Shown: positions 29,815 to 38,687 of the stretch, piece after piece
How the letters are laid out: every line of letters begins with the position of its first letter
Position numbering within the stretch: the first letter of the stretch is position 1
From: DATGPD01 sp031423015
GTDB taxonomy: Bacteria > Planctomycetota > UBA1135 > UBA2386
Direction of reading: 5' to 3'
Length of the DNA: 64,000 nucleotides
NCBI GenBank assembly: GCA_031423015.1
Contig: JANPER010000150.1
Location: 16,208 to 80,207, forward strand
Notes under the pieces: model-generated
The model's database searches: none
What the model was told of the DNA's origin: nothing
The model's input: the letters and a program-made list of their open reading frames with translations, nothing else
Made by a program: the position numbers and the translations under genes

Positions 29815-32214
29815 ATGCCTCGATCTTCTCGCTTCTCGCTTCTCTCTACCTTGGCGTTGAGCGTCACGCTCTGCGCCCAAGACGATGTGGGTGCTGTCCA
29901 ACCCGGCAGCCGCCCGCTGATCCAGCTGCACTACACCGCGTTCGACCCGCTGGTGGGGGAACCCCCCGTCGCCGGCGCGCTGAGCGCGGACGCCGACAGC
30001 CGGCTCTGCCTGGTGCAGTTCAACACCGAGCCGACCGACGCGCACCGCGACGCGCTGCGCCGCGCGGGCGCCGAGGTGCACTGGTATGCACCCCACCAGG
30101 CCTACGTCGTGCGGCACGACGCGACCAAGCACCACGAACTCGCGGCGCTGTCTGGTGTGCGCTGGGTAGGTGCCATGCATCCGGCCTACAAGCTGCAACC
30201 GTCCTTGCTGGCCGAGCTGACGAGCGGAGCAACCCTCGAACGCCGTACCTACATTCTGGTGTTGGTCGATCCTCGCGCCGATGAGCCGGCGATCGTCGCC
30301 GCCGTCACCCGCGTCGGCGGCGAGATGTGGCGCTACTCCGGTGGCAACATCCTGATCGAGGCCAAGCTGACCGCAGCCCAGACCGTCGCCATGGCGCACG
30401 AGGACTCCGTGCTGTGGATGCAGGTGGCTACGGCACCGGAGACCGACATGGACAACGCCCGCGTCCAGGGTGGTGGCAACTACGTGCAGGCCGCTGGTGG
30501 TCACACCGGCAAGGGCGTGCGCGGCCACATCATGGAAGGCATCTACAACACGCATCCGGAGTTCGCGGCGAACGCGTATCGCACCGCGCCGGTCGCGGTG
30601 TTCAGCGGCGTGGCGACCACGCACGGCAACTCGACGTTCGGCGAGATCTTTTCGTCCGGCGTGCTGCCAGCGGCGCGCGGCATGTGTCCAGACGGCCAGG
30701 GCTACTTCACCGACTACAACTACATCTTCGCCACCGCGGCGGGGAGCAACGCACAGAACAGCCGCTACGGCGTGGTGCGTGAGATCACCGATCCCACCAA
30801 GCAGTGGAAGGTGATGTTCCAGACCGCTTCCTGGGGCTTCCCGCAGATCACGACCTACGACGCGCGCTCGGCCGAGATGGACTGGGTCATTCACCAGTTC
30901 GACATCCCGATCTGCCAGAGCCAGTCGAACACCAGCAACCAGACCTCGCGCCCGCAGGCGTGGGCCAAGAACATCATCAGCGTCGGCGCGCTGAACCACC
31001 TCAACACCGCGAGCCCCAACGATGACACGCAGAGTGGCACCAGCATGGGGCCGGCGACCGACCTGCGCATCAAGCCTGACCTTTGCGCCTACTACGACGG
31101 CATCCACACCACCAACGGCGCCACCACCTACACCACGGGCTTCGGCGGCACGTCGGGCGCCACGCCGATGGTCGCGGGCCATCTCGGCCTGATGTTGGAG
31201 CTGTACACCGACGGCCTGTTCGGCCACCCGGCCGCGCCGACCTGGCAGGATCGCTTCGCCTACAAGCCGCACTTCTCGACGGCCAAGGCGCTGCTGATCA
31301 ACACCGCGCGGCAGTACGACCCAGCCATCAACGGCGCCGGCGCGACGTCGCGCTTCCGCCAGGGCTGGGGCTTCCCGGCGCTCAACGACCTGTACGACCT
31401 ACGCAACAACATCCTCGTGCTCAATGAGCTGGACGTGTTGAGGCAAGGCCAGACGCGCACCTACTTCGTGCACGTCAAGCCGGGCACGCCGCAGTTCCGT
31501 GCCACGATGGTGTACGCGGACCTGCCGACGGCGCCGAATTTCTTGTCGCCGCACCGCGTGAACGACCTCAACCTGCGCGTGCGCGACCCCAACGGCGTCG
31601 TCTACCACGGCAACAACGGCATGGCGCCGACCACCATGACGTCGGCTAACCTGTACACGACGCCCGGTGGCTCGCCCAACGGCCTCGATACCGTCGAGAA
31701 CGTGTACGTGCGGACGCCGCAGCACGGTGTGTGGCAGCTCGACGTGAGTGCGCCGCTAGTGGCGCTCGACCAGCATGTCGAGACGCCGGCCGTCGACGCC
31801 GACTTCGCCCTGGTCGCGAGTGGCATCGCCGCGGGTCGCGATCGTTCCGGCCCTGTGTTGGACCTGGTGACCGGGCCGGGCACCCTGACCCTCAGCATCA
31901 CCAACAACCCCGCGACCTACACGGATGGCTACGTGATGTTCTCGCTGGCGACCACGTTGCCCTACGCGATGGGCAACTTCCTGGGCCTCGAGGCCGATGC
32001 GCTGGCGCTGTCGAGCCTGACCTCCCCGGCTGCCGTCGGCAACGTGTTTCACTTTCTGCCTGCCGGCGCCGGCGTGTTCCCGAACGCGCCGTTCGTGTTC
32101 CCCGGCTTCATCGTCACGATCCTCCAGGGTCGCACGCTCGACGCGGTGGGGTTCTACTTCAACGCCGGCCAGATCCACGCTTCGACCAACGTCGATCGCG
32201 TGACCGTGCAATGA
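29815..32214 (+). CDS. Exported subtilisin-like serine protease (S8) with C-terminal beta domains
   Basis: A 799-aa exported protein with a short signal peptide (ATG at 29815; LLSTLALSVTLCAQ). Residues about 30-210 look like a prodomain. The S8 core has His270 in THGNSTFGE and Ser447 in GFGGTSGATPMVAG; an oxyanion Asn is likely in QSQSNTS. The position of the catalytic Asp in the D-T-G motif reads HIMEGIYNTHPEF, giving Glu241. A jelly-roll-like domain (about 540-660) and a C-terminal beta tail follow, as in kexin- and Kp-43-like proteases. It would act outside the cell. A long in-frame upstream extension is antisense to the sulfatase and was rejected. Confidence 0.87.
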   Translation: MPRSSRFSLLSTLALSVTLCAQDDVGAVQPGSRPLIQLHYTAFDPLVGEPPVAGALSADADSRLCLVQFNTEPTDAHRDALRRAGAEVHWYAPHQAYVVRHDATKHHELAALSGVRWVGAMHPAYKLQPSLLAELTSGATLERRTYILVLVDPRADEPAIVAAVTRVGGEMWRYSGGNILIEAKLTAAQTVAMAHEDSVLWMQVATAPETDMDNARVQGGGNYVQAAGGHTGKGVRGHIMEGIYNTHPEFAANAYRTAPVAVFSGVATTHGNSTFGEIFSSGVLPAARGMCPDGQGYFTDYNYIFATAAGSNAQNSRYGVVREITDPTKQWKVMFQTASWGFPQITTYDARSAEMDWVIHQFDIPICQSQSNTSNQTSRPQAWAKNIISVGALNHLNTASPNDDTQSGTSMGPATDLRIKPDLCAYYDGIHTTNGATTYTTGFGGTSGATPMVAGHLGLMLELYTDGLFGHPAAPTWQDRFAYKPHFSTAKALLINTARQYDPAINGAGATSRFRQGWGFPALNDLYDLRNNILVLNELDVLRQGQTRTYFVHVKPGTPQFRATMVYADLPTAPNFLSPHRVNDLNLRVRDPNGVVYHGNNGMAPTTMTSANLYTTPGGSPNGLDTVENVYVRTPQHGVWQLDVSAPLVALDQHVETPAVDADFALVASGIAAGRDRSGPVLDLVTGPGTLTLSITNNPATYTDGYVMFSLATTLPYAMGNFLGLEADALALSSLTSPAAVGNVFHFLPAGAGVFPNAPFVFPGFIVTILQGRTLDAVGFYFNAGQIHASTNVDRVTVQ

Positions 32215-32242
32215 TCGAGTATCAGGCCCTAAGACCTAAGTC

Positions 32243-32986
32243 CTAAGGCTTCTGCCACACGCCGTCGAAGCGATACGTCAGCAGATCTTCGTCGTCGTAC
32301 GTGCGCAGGTAGCCGTGCTTGCGGTTCTGTTCGAGCAGCGCCCGATCCTGGTGTCGCACCAGTTCGATCGACCGAAGGCCGGCTCCAGCCAAGACGTTGA
32401 GCCAACCTGACAGTCTGAGGCGATTGACGTAGCTGCTGCGGTTCCAGGCCATCAGGCGCCACACCGCGGCGGTGTACTTCAGGCAGTCGTACTGCTTGCC
32501 GGCGTCGAACATGTGGTAGTGGTCGCGGAGGTCGACACGGCACACGAGTCGGCCACCCGGCCGCAGCACGCGAAGGATCTCGCGCGCCGATTCCTCCGGC
32601 CAGCGGAAGTGTTGCATGCAGTAGCACGCCCAGATCAGATCCTTGCTGGCGTTGGCGAACGGCAGCTGGTGGCCGTCGTAGATGCGGTACTGGATGCCGT
32701 CGCGCGCGGCCGCCGAGTCGGCGTGGTAGCGCGTGACGTCTGCGGCCGCGACTGACTTGGCACCGCCCTCGTGCCGCGCGATGCGCAACACGTCGAGAGT
32801 CTTGCCAACCCCGAGTTCGAGGATGTCCTGGTCCTTGCAGTCACCGTGCTTGCGATAGAACTCGAACAACTCGCGCGCGCGGCGCGGGTCGCCGTCGATC
32901 CCGGTAACGTGTTTGCCGGTGGCGTAGCGCCGGACAGGCGCAAGGCCCAGGAGGGCGTTCTGGGCGATCGACTTCAGGACGTGCAT
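32243..32986 (-). CDS. Class I SAM-dependent methyltransferase
   Basis: A 247-aa cytoplasmic methyltransferase of the Methyltransf_11 type. SAM-binding motif I is DILELGVGKTLDVLRIA, with motif II near YRIYDGHQLPFANASKDLIWA and the post-motif EILRVLRPGGRLV. The start at 32986 gives a normal N-terminus; the preceding in-frame text was rejected. It lies 19 bases downstream of the PIG-L deacetylase on the same strand, so the two are probably cotranscribed and may modify a glycan or lipid-linked sugar. The substrate is not determinable. Confidence 0.86.
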   Translation of the reverse strand: MHVLKSIAQNALLGLAPVRRYATGKHVTGIDGDPRRARELFEFYRKHGDCKDQDILELGVGKTLDVLRIARHEGGAKSVAAADVTRYHADSAAARDGIQYRIYDGHQLPFANASKDLIWACYCMQHFRWPEESAREILRVLRPGGRLVCRVDLRDHYHMFDAGKQYDCLKYTAAVWRLMAWNRSSYVNRLRLSGWLNVLAGAGLRSIELVRHQDRALLEQNRKHGYLRTYDDEDLLTYRFDGVWQKP

Positions 32987-33005
32987 CGATGTGAGGGGGC
33001 GTGGC

Positions 33006-33773
33006 TCAAGCCAGACGGTCCAGACTGGCCGTGAGGTTGCAAAACTCAGAGGGGGGACAGGCATAGTAGGCTTCGGCGAAGGGGACTTGGTGCCGAAGGC
33101 CGCGATACTTGTTCAGGCCCATGATGGCGCTGACGTAGTCGCGGTCTTCGAGCTGGGAGGCGTAGCAGGCGATCGCGCGCTCTTTCTCGGCCGCGACGCT
33201 GGTGATGTCGATGCAGACATTGGGCCACAATGGGGTCCAGACTTCGTAGGCCCAGACCTCGCCGCGGAACGACGCGGCCGTGGCGGCTTGGCCGGTGGCG
33301 AGCGCAGTGGCTTGATGATCGGCGTGCGAGTCGGCCGGGAACGGGCACAGGATCTGGGTTGGGCCAAACGTGCCGACGGCCGCGGTCAAGCGCTCGCGCA
33401 TCGCGCGCTCGTGCTGCACCAGCTGGCCATCCGGGAAGCCGAGGACTTCTTGGCTGGCGTAGCCAAGCACCTTCTGGGCTGCGGCCACCTCGTTCAGGCG
33501 CGCGGTGCGCACACGCTCGCGCGCGTCGGCATTTTGGCTGCCGCCGCTGCTGTCGCTGGTGAAGACCACATGCACCGTGCTGCCCACGCGTGCGTGCAGC
33601 AGCAGGGTGCCCCCGCACGGGATCGCCTCGTCGTCCATGTGTGGCGCGATCACCAGTACGCGCTCCTTCTGCACCGTGCGTAGGCGCGACGGCATGCGGT
33701 GGGTCGCGCGGCGCAAGGCCACGAGGAAGCGGCGCGCGACGGCGCGACGCAAGCGATCAACGAAGGAAGTCAC
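33006..33773 (-). CDS. PIG-L family zinc-dependent deacetylase
   Basis: A 255-aa LmbE/PIG-L-fold enzyme. The zinc and catalytic motif PHMDDEA is at residues 44-50 (His45, Asp47, Asp48) and the second motif HADH at 150-153. Family members remove acetyl groups from N-acetylglucosamine-type sugars, for example in GPI, mycothiol, bacillithiol or antibiotic synthesis. The start is GTG at 33773. The N-terminus is Arg-rich and lacks a signal peptide. It precedes a methyltransferase in a likely two-gene operon. The substrate is unknown. Confidence 0.88.
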   Translation of the reverse strand: MTSFVDRLRRAVARRFLVALRRATHRMPSRLRTVQKERVLVIAPHMDDEAIPCGGTLLLHARVGSTVHVVFTSDSSGGSQNADARERVRTARLNEVAAAQKVLGYASQEVLGFPDGQLVQHERAMRERLTAAVGTFGPTQILCPFPADSHADHQATALATGQAATAASFRGEVWAYEVWTPLWPNVCIDITSVAAEKERAIACYASQLEDRDYVSAIMGLNKYRGLRHQVPFAEAYYACPPSEFCNLTASLDRLA

Positions 33774-33894
33774 GAGAGCGGGTGGGTTCGAGGAAGCCTA
33801 CGTCGGCGCCAGAATGGCTCGTGCCGAGTCCGCAACCTCATAGCCGCTGCGCCCCGTTGCCAGCGCAGTTTCGTGCGCCGGCCGAGCCACGTTT

Positions 33895-33909
33895 GTCCCG
33901 TAGCGGGAC
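33895..33909. terminator. Small hairpin between pruA end and PIG-L start
   Basis: Arms GTCCCG (33895-33900) and CGGGAC (33904-33909) with a 3-base loop lie 9 bases beyond the 3' end of the P5C dehydrogenase gene. No T-run follows on the minus strand, so terminator function is only a possibility. Confidence 0.3.
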
Positions 33910-33918
33910 GGATCGCGT

Positions 33919-35547
33919 TCACGCACCCATGAACGGATAGCGATAGTCGGTCGCGGGCAAGAAGGTCTCCTTGATCGTGCGCACCGTCGTCCAGCGCGTG
34001 AGGTTCAGCTTGCTGCCGGCCTTGTCGTTGGTGCCCGAGGCGCGCCCGCCACCGAACGGCTGCTGGCCAACCACTGCGCCGGTGGGCTTGTCGTTGATGT
34101 AGAAGTTGCCCGCCGCGTGCCGCAATGCGTCGGAGATCTTGCGGATGACGGTGCGATCGCGCGCGAACACAGCGCCGGTGAGCGCGTAAGGCGACGCGCT
34201 ATCGCAGGTTGCCAGCGCCTCGTCGAGGCGGGCGTCGTCGTACACGAACACGCTCAGCACCGGGCCGAAGATCTCCTCACACATCGTGCGCGCCTTGGGG
34301 TCGGTGCACACGATCACGGTGGGTCGGATGAACCAACCGGTGCGACTGTCGCACTCGCCGCCGACCAGGATCTGGCTGTTCGGGCTCTTCTTGGCTTCGT
34401 CGATGTAGCCCTTGATCGTGGCGTAGGCCTTGTCGTCGATCACCGCGTTGAAGAAGTTGTCGAAGTTCTCGGGGCCGCCCATGGTGATGCCGCGCACCGT
34501 CTCGACCAAGCGTTCCTTGACGCGCGGCCACAGGGAGGCCGGGACGTAGGCGCGGCTCGCGGCGGAACACTTCTGGCCCTGATACTCGAAGGCGCCGCGC
34601 ACCAACGCCGTCACCAGCTCGTCGACGTCGCATGAGGCATGCGCGAACACGAAGTCCTTGCCACCGGTCTCGCCGACGATGCGCGGGTAGTTGCGGTAAC
34701 GATCCATGCCGTTGGCGATGGTCTTCCACATGCCGTTGAACACGCTGGTGGAGCCGGTGAAGTGGATGCCGGCGAGGTCGGGCGAGGCGAGCGCGGGGTT
34801 GCCGATGGTGGCGCCGGAGCCCGGTACGAAGTTGATGACGCCTGGCGGCAGACCCGCGGCTGCCAGCAGCTGCATGATGAAGTGTCCTGAGTAGATCGCG
34901 CTCGACGCCGGCTTCCACAGGACGACGTTGCCCATCAAGGCTGGAGCGGTCGGCAAGTTGCCGGCGATCGACGTGAAGTTGAACGGCGTCACCGCGAACA
35001 CGAAGCCCTCGAGCGGTCGCTGCTCGACGCGATTCCAGCAACCCTTGCTGCTGATCGGTTGTTCCGCGTACAGCTGGGTCATGTAGTCGACGTTGAAGCG
35101 GAAAAAATCGATCAGTTCGCAAGCTGCGTCGATCTCCGCTTGGAAGGCCGACTTGCTCTGGCCCAGCATGGTGGCGCCGTTGAGCACGTTGCGCCACGCG
35201 CCCGCGAGCAGGTCGGCGGCGCGCAAGAAGATCGCGGCGCGGTCTTCCCACGCCATGCGCGACCACTCTGGCCATGCCAGCTTTCCGGCTTCGATGGCGC
35301 GCTCCACGTGGGCGGCGTCACCTTGGTGGAACGTCGCCAGCACGTGCGCATGCTCGTGTGGGCAAGTCGCTTTGCCGGTCTTGCCAGTGCGGACCTCTTG
35401 CCCACCGATGATCAGGGGGACCTCGACGGCTTCGGCGCGCATCCGTTGCAACTGTGCCTGCAGCGCCTGCCGTTCGGGCGCGCCCTTGGCGTACGACAAG
35501 ATGGGTTCGTTGATCGGGGTAGGGACCCGGGAAATGGCATGCGACAT
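33919..35547 (-). CDS. pruA: L-glutamate gamma-semialdehyde (P5C) dehydrogenase
   Basis: A 542-aa NAD-dependent aldehyde dehydrogenase that oxidises glutamate semialdehyde to glutamate in proline catabolism. Glu293 (VGETGGKDFV) and Cys327 (QGQKCSAASR) are the catalytic pair. PFNFTSIAGN, GSGATIGN and IHFTGST are in the expected order, and QQPFGGGRASGTNDKAGS ends the domain as in P5CDH. Length matches the stand-alone group 1 enzyme (about 543 aa), without the proline dehydrogenase domain of PutA. No proline dehydrogenase gene is next to it. The ATG at 35547 gives MSHAIS and the full family N-terminus. Confidence 0.95.
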   Translation of the reverse strand: MSHAISRVPTPINEPILSYAKGAPERQALQAQLQRMRAEAVEVPLIIGGQEVRTGKTGKATCPHEHAHVLATFHQGDAAHVERAIEAGKLAWPEWSRMAWEDRAAIFLRAADLLAGAWRNVLNGATMLGQSKSAFQAEIDAACELIDFFRFNVDYMTQLYAEQPISSKGCWNRVEQRPLEGFVFAVTPFNFTSIAGNLPTAPALMGNVVLWKPASSAIYSGHFIMQLLAAAGLPPGVINFVPGSGATIGNPALASPDLAGIHFTGSTSVFNGMWKTIANGMDRYRNYPRIVGETGGKDFVFAHASCDVDELVTALVRGAFEYQGQKCSAASRAYVPASLWPRVKERLVETVRGITMGGPENFDNFFNAVIDDKAYATIKGYIDEAKKSPNSQILVGGECDSRTGWFIRPTVIVCTDPKARTMCEEIFGPVLSVFVYDDARLDEALATCDSASPYALTGAVFARDRTVIRKISDALRHAAGNFYINDKPTGAVVGQQPFGGGRASGTNDKAGSKLNLTRWTTVRTIKETFLPATDYRYPFMGA

Positions 35548-35605
35548 GGGCGCGATGCTACCAAGCTGGTTGGCCAGTCTCGAAGCTCGAAGGCTGCGCT
35601 GCTGA

Positions 35606-36553
35606 TCAGACTGACTCGGCCAGCCACTCCGCGAGCAGGCCATCGCGCAGCGACACGCGCGGCACGAGCACGGCCCCGACGGCAAGCTGCTGCAAGAGCC
35701 AGGCGTAGACCGAAAGCGCCACGACCACCAGATCGGCGCGGTCCTGGCTGAGCCCGAACTGCCGCGTGCGCTCGCTCGCCGACAGCTCCGCGAGTTGTAC
35801 GCGCCAGCGCGCCAGTACGGCGGCGGGCACCGCGTCGACGCCCTCGAAGCTGACGCCGCGGCCAGCACCCGCCTCGAGGTCCGCGACGATGTCGATGCTG
35901 CTGCCGATCCCCAGCAAGCGCTCGACGCGCGCGTCGGCGAGTTGGTCATGGGCGATGGCGCCGCGTTGTGCGATCAGTGCGTCGAGGGTCGCGAGCAAGG
36001 GCGCGCCGAGCCGATTCCTGTCGCTCGGTGGCAGCGCGTCGTGCAGGCGCAGCGAACCGAGCGGGTAGGACGCGCTGCTCACGCGCGCGCCAGCGTCGAT
36101 CACGACGATCTCGAGGCTGCCGGCGCCCAGGTCCACGAGCGCGCTGCGTCCCCGACTTAGGTCGAAGCGCCGCCCGACCGCCGCGTGTAGCAGAGCGGCT
36201 TCGCGATCGCCGTCGATGATCTGCAGATCGACCCCTGCCGCGTTCACCGCGCGTAGTAGCTCGGCACCGTTCCGCGCCGTTCGCGCCGCCGACGTGGCGA
36301 CGGCGCGAACGTCAGTCACGCCGAGGCGATCGCAGACGCTGCGGAACAGCCCCAGCGCATGCGCGACGCCGGCGATCGTGGTCGAAGTGAGAGCGCCCGA
36401 CACGAACACGTCGTGGCCAACGCGGATCGGCGTGCGCTCGTCGTGCAGCGTGCTGGTGCGGTCGTCAGCGACTTCGATGACCCGTGTGCGCACGGCGTTG
36501 GAGCCGACATCGACCAGGCCGATACGGCGGGGGCGTGCAGCCGAGCCGCTCAC
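35606..36553 (-). CDS. Ppx/GppA phosphatase family protein
   Basis: A 315-aa protein with the actin-like fold of exopolyphosphatase/pppGpp phosphatase. The first phosphate-binding loop reads GLVDVGSNAVRTRVIEV, the second SALVDLGAGSLEIVVID, and the catalytic Glu region is in ATSAARTARNGAEL. It is limited to the N-terminal phosphatase domains, without the C-terminal HD-like part of E. coli Ppx, so it is of the short type. The start is GTG at 36553, overlapping the stop of the upstream coiled-coil gene by 4 bases (GTGA). It may hydrolyse polyphosphate or pppGpp; which one cannot be decided. Confidence 0.88.
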   Translation of the reverse strand: MSGSAARPRRIGLVDVGSNAVRTRVIEVADDRTSTLHDERTPIRVGHDVFVSGALTSTTIAGVAHALGLFRSVCDRLGVTDVRAVATSAARTARNGAELLRAVNAAGVDLQIIDGDREAALLHAAVGRRFDLSRGRSALVDLGAGSLEIVVIDAGARVSSASYPLGSLRLHDALPPSDRNRLGAPLLATLDALIAQRGAIAHDQLADARVERLLGIGSSIDIVADLEAGAGRGVSFEGVDAVPAAVLARWRVQLAELSASERTRQFGLSQDRADLVVVALSVYAWLLQQLAVGAVLVPRVSLRDGLLAEWLAESV

Positions 36554-37590
36554 TCGTCGATCCGTCGCTGCCTGTCGGGAGAGGCCTCGATTGCACCCTT
36601 GGCCTCGACGCGCGTCGCGCGCGCCGGAATCTGCAAGATGATGTTGCCGGAGCCGTGGTGGTGGATCTGCACTGGGGTGGCGTCCTCGCGCGTCGGCGCA
36701 ACGCGGGCCGCGTCGACCTGCGCGCGCAGGTGTTCGGCCTCGTCGGCGGCAGCCTCGGCGCGCATGCGGGCTTGTTCGCACGCCGCGTCGCTGGCCTTGC
36801 CCGCGCCCACGGCTCGGTCCAGTTCGGCGGTCAACTTGTCGCGGGCGCTGACCGTGGTCGCGAGTTCCTCGGCGAGTGTTTGCGCCTGCGCGGTGAGCGA
36901 CGCGTGGTCGCGAGCAGCCGCGTCGGCGCGCTGGATCTGCGCCGCGACCTGGGCTTGCAGTTGGCCGACGGTGGTCTCGGTGGTGGCCAGACGGGCGCGC
37001 AGGTCGTGGGCCTTCGCTGTCTGCTCACTCTGCGCCAGCTCAGCGCCTTGTGCGGCGGCGCGGCTCGCGGCCAATTCGGTGCGCAGCGTCGTGAGCGCGG
37101 CGGCGTGCGCGTGCTCGCGCCGCGCCGCGTCTGCCCCGCGCTTTTCTTGGGCTGCCGCGTCCGCTGCTGCGCGCTGTTCGAGGCGCGCTACCGTTGTTTC
37201 GAGTTCGCGTTCGTGTTGCGCGCGCTGCTCAACGTGTTGGCGCATGCCGTCGACCTCGCGCTTACTCGTCACCAGGTCAGCGCGGGCGGCGGCGAGTTCC
37301 TGTTGTGCGGACTCGAGGTCGCGTTCCCGCTGGCGCAGTTGCGTCATCGCTACCGTGAGCTGCTGGCGTAGCGTCTCGTTGACGGCTTGCAGCTGGTCGG
37401 TCTCGGTCTGTGCCGTCATCACGTTGACCAGGCTGGCGTCGACTTTCGACAACGCGGCCTCGAGACGCTTGACGGTGTCCCGCACTTTGTCGGTATCCTG
37501 CGCCCTCGCCGGGCAGCAGAGCCCCGACAGCGAAGAAACCGCCGTGAGTACCAGAGACAAACAAGTGCGCGCGAAAGCCGTGTCGATCAT
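36550..37590 (-). CDS. Exported coiled-coil protein
   Basis: A 346-aa protein with a signal peptide (MIDTAFARTCLSLVL to ARAQD, about 31 residues; ATG at 37590). Nearly all of residues 35-300 is heptad-like sequence rich in Ala, Glu, Gln, Arg and Thr, a long continuous coiled coil. The C-terminus has a short beta-like stretch, IHHHGSGNIILQIPA. It should be a periplasmic structural or tethering protein. It is translationally coupled to the Ppx/GppA phosphatase by a 4-base overlap; any functional link between them is unknown. The repetitive composition makes homology searches unreliable. Confidence 0.77.
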   Translation of the reverse strand: MIDTAFARTCLSLVLTAVSSLSGLCCPARAQDTDKVRDTVKRLEAALSKVDASLVNVMTAQTETDQLQAVNETLRQQLTVAMTQLRQRERDLESAQQELAAARADLVTSKREVDGMRQHVEQRAQHERELETTVARLEQRAAADAAAQEKRGADAARREHAHAAALTTLRTELAASRAAAQGAELAQSEQTAKAHDLRARLATTETTVGQLQAQVAAQIQRADAAARDHASLTAQAQTLAEELATTVSARDKLTAELDRAVGAGKASDAACEQARMRAEAAADEAEHLRAQVDAARVAPTREDATPVQIHHHGSGNIILQIPARATRVEAKGAIEASPDRQRRIDE

Positions 37591-37716
37591 GGTCGTTCCT
37601 TGCTCGATCTGCCCGCGGGCAGCCGAGTCGCCCACCATCGGCAACCGCCGTGTCAGCGTCAACCGACAGCCGCGCGTTCCCGGCGGCGAAGCTAGCCATA
37701 ACCGGAGGGATGGCTC

Positions 37717-38616
37717 TTGAGCGTGCTGCGCGCGGTGGGGGGTGGTTGGCTTTCTGTGCACGCCCCCAGTCAGCCCAAGGCGATGTGGCTGTGGCTGCTG
37801 GAGCGCGGGTTTCGCGGCGTGCTTCCGAGCCCGGGCCCTCGGTCGGTCGATTGGCGCGCGTTGGCCGCGGCGCGCGACAGCCTGCCCGCGAGCATCGTGG
37901 CGGTTTCCGTGGGCGGCACCACCACGCCGTTACGCGATCGGCCCGAGGGCGGGCTCGCTTCTGCGAACGAGAGCGACCGCAACTTGGCGTTTGCCGGCCT
38001 GCGCAACGCCGTCGACCTGGCGGTGGCGGTCGGAGTCACGCAGGTGATCTTCGAGCCAGGCTTGGTCCGCGTGCCCGGCGAGCCAGGGCCAACCGATCTC
38101 GCCGATTCAACCGTGGGCTGGACGCGCGAGAAGGCCGCGGCCTGGGTGGCACGTCGCAATGCGGTGCGTGATCGCTCGCTGGACACCGCCTGTCGCTTCT
38201 TGCACAAGTTGTGCAAGTCGTTCCCTGACATGCAGTTTTGCCTCGTTGGCGGCGCGGACCTGCTGGCCTTGGGCGATCCCGCGGCGCTGGCTGCGATCTT
38301 CGCCGACCTGCGTGGCCTGCGTCTGGGCTACTGGCACGACGCCCCCGTGGCGGCGCGCCGCGAGGAGCTGCTCGGCGTGGCGCAAGGGGAGTGGCTGCAC
38401 GCGTTCGCCGACCGCCTCGTGGGGATGACGGTCTCCGACAGCTGTGAGGGCAGCCTTTACGCTCTGCCCGGTTCTGGCAGGGTGGACTACCCCCTCCTGG
38501 GGTCCTACAAACTACGCCGTGCGCGGGCGCTGCCCGTCGTGCTCGAACTCGACGCCGGGATCGAGCCGACGGAGCTGCCAGGTGCGCTCGCTTTTCTCGA
38601 CAAGTTCGGCCTCTAG
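37717..38616 (+). CDS. Sugar phosphate isomerase/epimerase-like TIM-barrel protein
   Basis: A 299-aa protein with the alternating strand-helix pattern of a xylose-isomerase-like TIM barrel. Strand ends such as QVIFEPGLVRVPGE, QFCLVGGADL and LRLGYWHDA are where metal ligands sit in this superfamily. The start is TTG at 37717, preceded by GGAGGG at 37704-37709 with a 7-base gap; an ATG at 37710 is in another frame. It is divergent from the coiled-coil gene. The reaction is unknown; enzymatic (sugar isomerisation or epimerisation) and non-enzymatic roles both remain possible. Confidence 0.68.
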   Translation: MSVLRAVGGGWLSVHAPSQPKAMWLWLLERGFRGVLPSPGPRSVDWRALAAARDSLPASIVAVSVGGTTTPLRDRPEGGLASANESDRNLAFAGLRNAVDLAVAVGVTQVIFEPGLVRVPGEPGPTDLADSTVGWTREKAAAWVARRNAVRDRSLDTACRFLHKLCKSFPDMQFCLVGGADLLALGDPAALAAIFADLRGLRLGYWHDAPVAARREELLGVAQGEWLHAFADRLVGMTVSDSCEGSLYALPGSGRVDYPLLGSYKLRRARALPVVLELDAGIEPTELPGALAFLDKFGL

Positions 38617-38687
38617 ACGCGGCCTCCGCGTAGCCGATTTACTCCTGGTCCGACTAGGGCCCACGCCCACGAAGGGCTTTTCACCCG

